9,331 nucleotides of DNA. It comes from an uncultured Rhodobacter sp. (GTDB lineage Bacteria; Pseudomonadota; Alphaproteobacteria; Rhodobacterales; Rhodobacteraceae). Shown one piece after another: positions 1 through 5,599 of the stretch. The stretch is taken from positions 1 to 9,331 of the forward strand of contig CALGTJ010000088.1 in the NCBI GenBank assembly GCA_937901435.1. Direction: 5' to 3'. Numbering within the stretch: position 1 is the first letter of the stretch; the number at the start of each line of letters is the position of its first letter. Under the pieces are notes generated by a model. It did not search any database. It worked only from the letters and a program-made list of their open reading frames with translations, and was not told where the DNA came from. Both the position numbers and the translations under genes were made by a program.

Positions 1-41
1 TCATTGATTCAGAGATCAACAAACCGCGCAAGAGGGGGTGA
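1..41 (+). CDS. Possible 3' end of an upstream gene
   Basis: The third frame is open from the window edge and ends with TGA at 39-41, giving a basic tail IDSEINKPRKRG. It could be the C-terminus of a gene lying mostly outside the window. Its TGA overlaps a GTG at 38-40 as GTGA, the usual stop/start overlap of coupled genes, which is the main support. Only about 13 codons are visible, so no function can be given and the call is weak. Confidence 0.3.
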   Translation, partial: IDSEINKPRKRG

Positions 42-45
42 GTAA

Positions 46-585
46 TTACCCGCGTCCAGCCTGTCTGGCGGGTCCCTGTCGGGCCAGTCGCGCGGTTTCT
101 TTGACCGGACGGGCAGCGCGAACGATAATGCGCCGCCAGAGACGGCCAGGACAGACAGATCCGCGGACAAGCGGGACGAAAACACAAATGCAGGTCCGCC
201 GCCCTCGTTTCAGATCTCTATACTGGAACTCGAAAGGGATCTGTCCAGCCAGCTTGCACGGATGAACGCCGAACAATCTCTGTCCCGCGATGTGCAAGCC
301 GTCGCGCCGAGCACACCCTCGAAAGAGGCAGAGGGGATCGGTCGCGCAGAACCGCGTGCCGCCAAGGAACCCTCTGTGCCCAATCCCATGGCAGAGCCGG
401 GTTACGCCAACCCGATGGCGGCGCGTCCTGACAGATCCGAGCGCGCAGAGGCTGAACCTGACCCAAGCGTCCAAAACCCGGCTGCTCAGAACACGGCCAC
501 ACAGAATACAGCTGCCCAAAACACAGCCGCTCAGAACCCTGCGACAGAGGGGCCTGCCCGCCCAGAACTGGCGGAAAGCGCCTAA
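46..585 (+). CDS. Unrecognised Ala/Pro/Gln-rich protein, start unresolved, possible frameshift
   Basis: I do not recognise this protein. The first frame is open from just after a TAA at 43-45 to TAA at 583-585 (about 179 codons). Third positions are GC-rich all along it, so coding seems to begin near position 46, yet the first ATG in frame is at 262 (a 107-aa product). A plausible natural start, GTG at 38 overlapping the upstream TGA, is in another frame. One extra C in the CCC run at 49-51 would join it and give an N-terminus MSNYPASSLSGGSL. A frameshift mutation, a sequencing error or a non-ATG start are all possible. The product is hydrophilic, without a signal peptide or membrane segment. 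A short amphipathic stretch (SILELERDLSSQLARMNAE) lies around the ATG at 262, and the C-terminal third is Pro/Ala/Glu-rich and looks disordered, ending with QN-x-A-x repeats. It converges with preA. Confidence 0.55.
   Translation, partial: LPASSLSGGSLSGQSRGFFDRTGSANDNAPPETARTDRSADKRDENTNAGPPPSFQISILELERDLSSQLARMNAEQSLSRDVQAVAPSTPSKEAEGIGRAEPRAAKEPSVPNPMAEPGYANPMAARPDRSERAEAEPDPSVQNPAAQNTATQNTAAQNTAAQNPATEGPARPELAESA
472..546 (+). repeat. Five tandem 15-bp units encoding QN-x-A-x pentapeptides
   Basis: Five consecutive in-frame 15-base units encode QNPAA, QNTAT, QNTAA, QNTAA and QNPAT. The units differ at synonymous positions (CAA/CAG, AAC/AAT, ACG/ACA, GCC/GCT). The repeat is therefore older than a recent slippage event and appears to be kept at protein level. 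It sits close to the C-terminus of the unrecognised protein. Confidence 0.85.
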
Positions 586-608
586 CGCCAGAACACCACG
601 TTATATTT

Positions 609-638
609 TGGCAAGGTGGGTCCGTTACCCATCTGCCA
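609..638 (+). terminator. Weak hairpin between convergent genes
   Basis: TGGCA (609-613) pairs with TGCCA (634-638), and an inner TGGGT pairs with ACCCA, separated by an internal bulge. The + side is followed by a loosely T-rich run (CCCGTTTCTTATT). The - side is followed by AAAATATAA, so it does not look like a terminator for preA. It may end the + strand gene, but the U-tract is poor. Confidence 0.3.
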
Positions 639-649
639 GAACCCGTTTC

Positions 650-1957
650 TTATTCTGCTGCGGGGCGGCTCGCCGGGTTGTTTGGATGTGTCGTCCAATC
701 GGCAAAATCCGCCTCGACGACCTTACCCGTCCTTTCGTCCACCACTCCGGGCGAAAGCTGTTCCATCGTGATGCAATTCTCGACCGGGCAGACGTTGACG
801 CAAAGGTTGCAGGCGACGCATTCGTCATCCATCACCTCGAACACCCGATCCAGCGACATGGAAATCGCTTGGTGCGAGGTATCTTCGCAGGCCGCATAAC
901 AGCGCCCGCATTTGATGCAGGCGTCTTGGTCGATGCGGGCTTTGGTGATGTAATTCAGGTTCAGATGCTGCCATTCGGTGAAATTCGGCACCGCCGCCCC
1001 GACAAAATCATCCAGCGAGGTATAACCCTTGCTGTCCATCCAGTCAGACAGACCGCTGATCATTTCCTGAACGATCTTAAAGCCATAGGTCATCGCCGCC
1101 GTGCAGACCTGCACATTGCCCGCGCCCATGGTCATATATTCCGCCGCATCGCGCCACGTGGTGACACCGCCAATGCCGCTGATCGGAAAGCCGCGGGTTT
1201 CGGGGTCGCGCGCGATATTGCCCACCATGTTCAGCGCAATCGGTTTCACAGCAGGTCCGCAATAGCCGCCGTGGCTGCCCTTGCCGTCAATCATCGGTTC
1301 CGGGCTCATCGTGTCGAGGTTCACCGAGGTGATCGAGGTCACCGTATTGATCAGCGACACCGCATCCGCGCCCCCCGCATGCGCCGCGCGGGCAGGATAC
1401 CGGATGTCGGTGACATTGGGCGTCAATTTCACGATCACCGGCATGCGCGTATATTGCTTGCACCAGCGCGTGACCATTTCGATGTATTCCGGCACCTGAC
1501 CGACCGCCGCACCCATGCCGCGCTCGCTCATCCCGTGGGGACACCCAAAGTTAAGCTCGATCCCGTCGGCACCGGTTTCCTCGACGCGGGGCAGGATCGC
1601 TTTCCACGCCTCTTCCTCGCAGGGCACCATGATCGACACGATGACGGCCCGATCCGGGTAATCCCGCTTGACCGCCTTGATCTCTCGCAGGTTCACTTCA
1701 AGGTCGCGGTCCGTGATCAATTCTATGTTGTTGATCCCCAGAACGCGCCGGTCAGCCCCGTAAACCACGCCGTAGCGCGGCCCGTTGACGTTCACGACCG
1801 GAGGACCCGCCTCGCCCAGCGTCTTCCAGACGACGCCACCCCACCCGGCCTCGAACGCGCGGCGCACGTTGTATTCCTTATCGGTCGGCGGGGCCGAGGC
1901 CAGCCAAAAGGGATTGGGGCTTTTGATACCTATGAACGTGCTGGAAAGATCGGCCAC
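650..1957 (-). CDS. preA: Dihydropyrimidine dehydrogenase (NAD+), catalytic subunit PreA
   Basis: This is the pyrimidine-reducing subunit of the PreT/PreA dihydropyrimidine dehydrogenase. It reduces uracil or thymine to the 5,6-dihydro form in the cytoplasm, the first step of reductive pyrimidine breakdown, with electrons coming from PreT. The 435 residues match the C-terminal half of animal DPD. Residues 1 to about 330 form the FMN-binding dihydroorotate-dehydrogenase-like barrel, with NFGCPHGMSERGMG at 136-149, KLTPNVTDI at 177-185, INTV at 203-206 and GIGG at 261-264. Two ferredoxin-type 4Fe-4S clusters follow (C347, C350, C353, C357; then C380, C383, C386, C390). The start is GTG at 1957, preceded by an AGGGAGAG ribosome-binding site. 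The gene begins 26 nt after the stop of the secreted 174-aa gene and is last in the operon. The position of the catalytic Cys of animal DPD (GMGLACGQ as recalled) is Val152 here. E. coli PreA, as I recall it, also has Val. Confidence 0.95.
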   Translation of the reverse strand: MADLSSTFIGIKSPNPFWLASAPPTDKEYNVRRAFEAGWGGVVWKTLGEAGPPVVNVNGPRYGVVYGADRRVLGINNIELITDRDLEVNLREIKAVKRDYPDRAVIVSIMVPCEEEAWKAILPRVEETGADGIELNFGCPHGMSERGMGAAVGQVPEYIEMVTRWCKQYTRMPVIVKLTPNVTDIRYPARAAHAGGADAVSLINTVTSITSVNLDTMSPEPMIDGKGSHGGYCGPAVKPIALNMVGNIARDPETRGFPISGIGGVTTWRDAAEYMTMGAGNVQVCTAAMTYGFKIVQEMISGLSDWMDSKGYTSLDDFVGAAVPNFTEWQHLNLNYITKARIDQDACIKCGRCYAACEDTSHQAISMSLDRVFEVMDDECVACNLCVNVCPVENCITMEQLSPGVVDERTGKVVEADFADWTTHPNNPASRPAAE

Positions 1958-1983
1958 GGCTGGCTCTCCCTGTTAGGTTAACT

Positions 1984-2508
1984 CTATGGACATGTGTTTT
2001 GTGACCAACTGCATGTCACGACGCTGCTGTCTTCTTGATATATGTCACCGCCATAACTCCAAACCGATGTATAGACGTTGCCGTCACTGCTGGCTGCCGT
2101 CAGGGCCACATCCGGCCAACCATTTGTCGTGCTGGGCAAAACCTCTGCCTTATTGACAGCTGCGTCCAGAACCACACGCTGCGCTCCGCCCAAGTCGACA
2201 AACAGGATCAACGCACAGACCGAGACACCGTTGGAACAGGTCACAGAGGTTTCCGCGTAGAGGCACTGTAATTCCGCGGTGCCGCTGGCGGTCGGATACT
2301 GTGCTGCGTGAAAATCACCCACCGACCCCTTTAGATCCTGGGTTTCAACCTGCAGGACTACGCTGGCAGTGGCCCATTGGGCTGCTGACATTGTCGCGCG
2401 CTCAAGAACTGGCGCATCCGTACAAGCCGCCGCAGCACTGGCAAAAAACCCTGTTGCCAAGGCCGTCATACCGCAGAGAGCCTTGATATCATTCATCGCA
2501 TGTTTCAT
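1984..2508 (-). CDS. Small secreted cysteine-rich protein of unknown function, within the preT-preA operon
   Basis: I do not recognise this family. From ATG at 2508 the product is 174 aa. The N-terminus has a signal peptide (basic start, hydrophobic LCGMTALATGFFASAAAA, probable cleavage before C29). The mature part has six cysteines (C29, C82, C91, C98, C166, C173), an even number that fits disulfides in the periplasm. There is no lipobox, since the residue at -3 to C29 is Ala. Trp, Tyr, Ser and Thr richness with alternating hydrophobics (TSVWSYGGDIYQ) suggests a beta-rich domain. A TTG at 2526 would add six residues, but neither start has a clear ribosome-binding site. The ATG lies 5 nt after the stop of the 108-aa gene, so coupled re-initiation is likely. 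GC looks lower than in neighbours (32 of 60 bases at 2041-2100, against 40 of 60 at 1501-1560 in preA). Confidence 0.75.
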   Translation of the reverse strand: MKHAMNDIKALCGMTALATGFFASAAAACTDAPVLERATMSAAQWATASVVLQVETQDLKGSVGDFHAAQYPTASGTAELQCLYAETSVTCSNGVSVCALILFVDLGGAQRVVLDAAVNKAEVLPSTTNGWPDVALTAASSDGNVYTSVWSYGGDIYQEDSSVVTCSWSQNTCP

Positions 2509-2513
2509 TCGGT

Positions 2514-2840
2514 TCAATCTGCACAAAGTGCGTAAATCTGAAGGGTCAGCGGCTGATCCTGCCCGCTGACATTGCGCAAATCCACGCGCCAGCGGCCATC
2601 CGACAGCGGGAAATTTGCGATCACGTTGAACAGGATGCGGTCCTCTGGCTGGCCGGATAGCAGATACCCGCCACCCGTCAACTGGCCTTTGTCACAGCCA
2701 AGCGTCCGGCTAATCAACTCGCCGTTTTCGACCCGCTTGCGCACATAGCGGTCGGATTCGCGGTGGAGCGCCTGCGCAGCGGTGGTCGCGAAAACACTCG
2801 CGGCCAAGGCCAGCCCGATGAAATTACGACAAGAACGCAT
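2514..2840 (-). CDS. Small secreted protein with C...LTGGGY...W-x-V...YAxC pattern, within the preT-preA operon
   Basis: The product is 108 aa from ATG at 2840. Residues 1 to about 24 are a signal peptide (MRSCRNF, then GLALAASVFATTAAQA, cleavage likely before LHRES). The mature domain has only two cysteines, C49 and C106, with GGGY at 56-59, WRV at 84-86, N90 and YALC at 103-106. This resembles a pattern I know from many small secreted or repeat-associated bacterial beta domains (C-P-x-G-x-x-V-x-GGG-[FY] ... G-W-x-V-x-x-x-N ... YAxC), where the terminal cysteines probably pair. The match is from memory and gives no biochemical role. The gene overlaps the end of preT by 17 nt, and its GGAGG ribosome-binding site lies inside preT. 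Expression is therefore tied to preT, although the product should be exported and PreT/PreA are cytoplasmic. Confidence 0.8.
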   Translation of the reverse strand: MRSCRNFIGLALAASVFATTAAQALHRESDRYVRKRVENGELISRTLGCDKGQLTGGGYLLSGQPEDRILFNVIANFPLSDGRWRVDLRNVSGQDQPLTLQIYALCAD

Positions 2841-4140
2841 GAATATCCTCCGCGGCATCGCGGCCCTCGGCCACAGCCGTCACCGTAAGGTCATCCCCCC
2901 CCGTTGCGCAATCGCCCCCGGCCCAGACCTTGTGCACAGAGCTGCGCCCCTTTGCATCCACCTTGATCTTGCCGCCCTCCAGCGCAAGCCCGGCAGGCGC
3001 GGCGTCAAAGCGTTGGCCGATAGCCTTGAACATCTGGTCAGCCTCGATGCGCAGGGTCTCGCCTGTGCCTTCCAGTCCGCCCGCACCTTGGCGGGTGTAT
3101 TCCAACTCCAGCGCGCCATCGCGCAGGGCAATCGGCATCACATCCGTCAGAATGCGCACGCCTTTTGAGGCTGCAAGGTCTTGTTCATAGGGGCTGGCGG
3201 CCATGCGATCCTGCCCGCGCCGATAGGCGATGGTGACATTCTGCGCGCCCAGCAGTTTCGCCTGCACCGCGGCATCGACGGCGGTCATGCCGCCGCCGAT
3301 CACCACGACGTTGCGACCGACCCCCAGGGAGGAGAGATCGTCCGCCTGCCGTAAACCTGCGATAAAATCAACGGCGTTAAGGGCATTCGCCCCTGTTTCG
3401 CCGGGTAAATCCATCTGCTGCACGCCAGCGAGGCCAACCGACATAAAGACCGCGTCGAAATCCTCGGGCAGGCTGTCAAGGCCAAGGCTGGCACCCAGAT
3501 CCACCCCATAGCGGATCTCGATCCCACCGATCTGCAAAAGCCAATCGACCTCTGCCTGCGCAAAGCCACCCACCGCTTTATAGCTGGCGATGCCGTATTC
3601 GTTCAGACCCCCGGCCTTGGGGCGCGCCTCGAAAATCACCACATCATGACCCTTCATCGCAAGTCGATGCGCACAGGCAAGACCCGCAGGACCAGCCCCG
3701 ACCACGGCGATCTTTTTGCCGCTGGTCCCGACCCGTGCAAAGGGATGCGGTTTGGTCATCATCGTGTCAGTGGCATAGCGTTGCAGCCGCCCGATCTCGA
3801 CAGGCTTGCCCTCTGCCGCCTCGCGCACACAGGCCTCTTCGCACAGGGTCTCGGTCGGGCAAACCCGGGCGCACATCCCGCCGAGGATATTCTGTTCGAA
3901 TATCGTCTTGGCAGCAGCCTCTGGCGTGCCGGTAGAGATCTGGCGGATGAACAGGGGAATATCAATCGCGGTCGGACAGGCCGTCACACAGGGCGCATCA
4001 TAGCAAAAATAGCACCGATCCGAGGCCACGGCGGCCTCGTGCCGGTCAAACGGCGCGTGCAAATCATCGAAATTCTTGGCCAAAACCTCTGGTGCGAGGC
4101 GATTGGCGGCGACGCCGGGTGTAAAGGGGCTATTTCCCAT
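2824..4140 (-). CDS. preT: Dihydropyrimidine dehydrogenase, NAD(P)H-oxidising Fe-S/FAD subunit PreT
   Basis: PreT takes electrons from NAD(P)H through FAD and iron-sulfur clusters to PreA. Its 438 residues correspond to the N-terminal half of animal DPD and resemble the small subunit of glutamate synthase. Visible parts in order: an Fe-S region with C43, C46, C51 and C55 and a second set C90, C94, C100 and C104; the FAD-binding GAGPAG at 148-153 followed by EARPKAGGLNEYGI; the NAD(P)H-binding GGGMTAVDAA at 282-291 with YRRG at 306-309; and the C-terminal FAD motif AGGDCATGG at 407-415. The start ATG at 4140 has GGAG 8 nt upstream. It is first in the operon, behind a putative promoter and a RutR-like palindrome. 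The 108-aa gene overlaps its stop. Other glutamate-synthase-like flavoproteins are similar, but the preA partner downstream settles the name. Confidence 0.93.
   Translation of the reverse strand: MGNSPFTPGVAANRLAPEVLAKNFDDLHAPFDRHEAAVASDRCYFCYDAPCVTACPTAIDIPLFIRQISTGTPEAAAKTIFEQNILGGMCARVCPTETLCEEACVREAAEGKPVEIGRLQRYATDTMMTKPHPFARVGTSGKKIAVVGAGPAGLACAHRLAMKGHDVVIFEARPKAGGLNEYGIASYKAVGGFAQAEVDWLLQIGGIEIRYGVDLGASLGLDSLPEDFDAVFMSVGLAGVQQMDLPGETGANALNAVDFIAGLRQADDLSSLGVGRNVVVIGGGMTAVDAAVQAKLLGAQNVTIAYRRGQDRMAASPYEQDLAASKGVRILTDVMPIALRDGALELEYTRQGAGGLEGTGETLRIEADQMFKAIGQRFDAAPAGLALEGGKIKVDAKGRSSVHKVWAGGDCATGGDDLTVTAVAEGRDAAEDIHAFLS
2847..2851 (-). promoter_or_regulatory. GGAGG ribosome-binding site inside preT that fixes the 108-aa start
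   Basis: GGAGG lies 6 nt before the ATG at 2840, within the last codons of preT. It rules out the upstream in-frame start at 2858, which would place a charged MPRRIF ahead of the signal peptide. It also supports translation of the secreted protein directly from the preT message. Confidence 0.8.
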
Positions 4141-4189
4141 CGGGCACTCCGTCCAGAGAAGTTATCCCCTGACTGTGCCACATCTGAAA

Positions 4190-4217
4190 ATTTTATCAAT
4201 TGGTAAATTTTTTGAAA
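4190..4217 (-). promoter_or_regulatory. Putative preT operon promoter
   Basis: On the - strand a TAAAAT -10 element (4190-4195, 5 of 6 to TATAAT) follows a poor -35 TTTCAA (4212-4217, 3 of 6) with a 16-nt spacer. This lies in the most AT-rich stretch of the region and would give a leader of roughly 40 nt before the preT start. The position is supported more by the -10 element and the overlapping palindrome than by the -35. Confidence 0.45.
4192..4207 (-). promoter_or_regulatory. RutR-like operator palindrome over the preT promoter
   Basis: The - strand reads TTTACCAATTGATAAA, a 16-bp palindrome with one mismatched pair, and more matching A/T pairs continue to 4187-4212. Against the RutR box as I recall it (TTGACCAnnTGGTCAA), 11 of the 14 fixed positions agree. 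RutR is a TetR-family regulator of pyrimidine use that responds to uracil or thymine. A site over the -10 and spacer of preT would allow repression relieved by substrate. No rutR gene is in the window, so the regulator is inferred. Confidence 0.6.
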
Positions 4218-4263
4218 TTGACGATTTTTGGGGACTTCGACGTCCTACCACTCTCATCCATCT

Positions 4264-4296
4264 AAAAAGCGGGCCCCAACGCCTGTTGCAGCCCGC
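4264..4296 (-). terminator. Intrinsic terminator of the ligase/alcohol dehydrogenase unit
   Basis: On the - strand GCGGGC (from 4296) pairs with GCCCGC (ending at 4269), with an inner CAAC/GTTG stem around an AGGC loop, and is followed by TTTTT (4268-4264). It lies about 35 nt after the alcohol dehydrogenase stop and before the preT promoter, so it separates the two - strand transcription units. Confidence 0.85.
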
Positions 4297-4330
4297 CTTT
4301 GCCAAATTTTTGATCACTTTGCAGAACCGG

Positions 4331-5476
4331 CTAGAAACAGCTTTCCAGCAAAGGCTTGGTGTTTTCCACCGTCATCGCAATCGGGTTGCCGCCACAGCTA
4401 GGGTCGCTCAGGGCAGAGGCGACCAGCGCGTTGATGTCAGGGTCTTTCACGCCCAGCGCGGTCAGGTTCGCCGGAATGCCAAGCTTCGCGTTCAACTCGC
4501 CCACAAAAGCATAAAACCCGTCAAAGCCACCGCTGATTCCCAGATAATTGGCCGCATCCCCCAGCCGCGCCTCGATGGCACTGCGGTTGAACATCAGCAC
4601 GTTTTGCATGACCACCGCATTTGTCGTGCCGTGGTGGGTGTGATGCACCGCACCGATGGGGTGTGACAACGCATGGATCGCGCCGAGGCCCTTTTGAAAC
4701 GCCGTGGCCCCCATCATCGCCGCAGACATCATATGCGCGCGTGCCTCGATATTGCCGCCATCAGTGAAAGCGGTCTGCAGGTTTTCCTTGACCAGCCTCA
4801 TACCTTCCAGCGCGATGCCTTGCGACATGGGGTGATAGTGCGGCGAGCAGAACGCCTCAAGGCAATGGGCAAAAGCATCCATGCCCGTGCCCGCGGTGAT
4901 CATCGGCGGCATTCCAACCGTCAGTTCCGGGTCGCAGATGACAACAGTGGGGAGGAATTTCGGGTGAAAGATGATCTTTTTCTCATGCGTCAGGCTGTTG
5001 GTGATGACAGAGGCCCGACCGACCTCTGACCCGGTCCCCGCCGTCGTGGGCACCGCCACAATCGGCGCGATGGCATCGGCATCGGCGCGGGTCCACCAGT
5101 CGTCCACGTCCTCGAAATCCCAGATTGGGCGGGTTTGGCCCGCCATAAATGCCACCAGCTTGCCCAGATCAAGGCCAGAGCCGCCGCCAAAGGCGATCAC
5201 GCCGTCATGCCCGCCGTCGCGGTACGCCTTGATGCCGGCCTCTGCATTCACCTCGGTCGGGTTCGGGTCCACATCCGCAAAGATCGCCCGCCCCAGACCG
5301 GCAGCCTCCATCAGGTCCAGCGTGGCAAGGGCGATGGGCAGGTTGGCAAGACCCTTATCCGTGACCAGCAAAGGCTTTTTCAGCCCCGCAGCCGCACAGG
5401 CCGCGCCGATTTCAAAAATACGACCAGCGCCGAAACGAATAGCGGTGGGATAGGACCAGTTGGCAGTCAGGGACAT
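4331..5476 (-). CDS. Iron-containing (group III) alcohol dehydrogenase
   Basis: This is an NAD(P)-dependent, metal-dependent alcohol dehydrogenase of the Fe-ADH family. The family oxidises alcohols to aldehydes or does the reverse. Over 381 residues it shows the nucleotide-binding GGGSGLDLGK at 97-106, PTTAGTGSE at 143-151, and metal ligands D200, H204, H268 and H282. The spacing agrees with FucO (D196, H200, H263, H277 as recalled), and H272 sits at the catalytic His. The start ATG at 5476 has an AGAAGG ribosome-binding site. It follows the gamma-glutamyl ligase by 123 nt on the same strand, with no convincing promoter of its own, and is followed by an intrinsic terminator, so the two probably share a message. 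That pairing suggests its substrate may be a gamma-glutamyl amino alcohol or another alcohol from the same pathway. Sequence alone does not give the substrate. Confidence 0.92.
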   Translation of the reverse strand: MSLTANWSYPTAIRFGAGRIFEIGAACAAAGLKKPLLVTDKGLANLPIALATLDLMEAAGLGRAIFADVDPNPTEVNAEAGIKAYRDGGHDGVIAFGGGSGLDLGKLVAFMAGQTRPIWDFEDVDDWWTRADADAIAPIVAVPTTAGTGSEVGRASVITNSLTHEKKIIFHPKFLPTVVICDPELTVGMPPMITAGTGMDAFAHCLEAFCSPHYHPMSQGIALEGMRLVKENLQTAFTDGGNIEARAHMMSAAMMGATAFQKGLGAIHALSHPIGAVHHTHHGTTNAVVMQNVLMFNRSAIEARLGDAANYLGISGGFDGFYAFVGELNAKLGIPANLTALGVKDPDINALVASALSDPSCGGNPIAMTVENTKPLLESCF

Positions 5477-5599
5477 AAGCTATGCCTTCTTGATGTGGTG
5501 AAATTCAAAGTTGATCATTTTGTCGCTTTGCTGTCGCAAGAGCTATTCATTCGCATTGAAAGCCCGCGCGCAAGGCTTTGGGCGCATTGCACGACAGCT

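Noticed and set aside
290..1981. A 563-codon open frame on the + strand across preA
   Set aside because: Its body lies antisense to preA and is Arg/His/Asp-rich, as expected of a shadow of a GC-rich gene. PreA on the - strand is recognised over its full length with two Fe-S motifs.
1984..2508. Lipoprotein reading of the 174-aa protein (Cys right after the signal peptide)
   Set aside because: The residues before C29 are all Ala; the usual Leu or similar at -3 is missing, so ordinary signal peptidase cleavage is more likely.
5477..5599. AAAGCC/GGCTTT hairpin between ligase and dehydrogenase as a terminator
   Set aside because: The stem is only six pairs and is followed by CAATGCG, not a T-run, so the two genes may still be co-transcribed.
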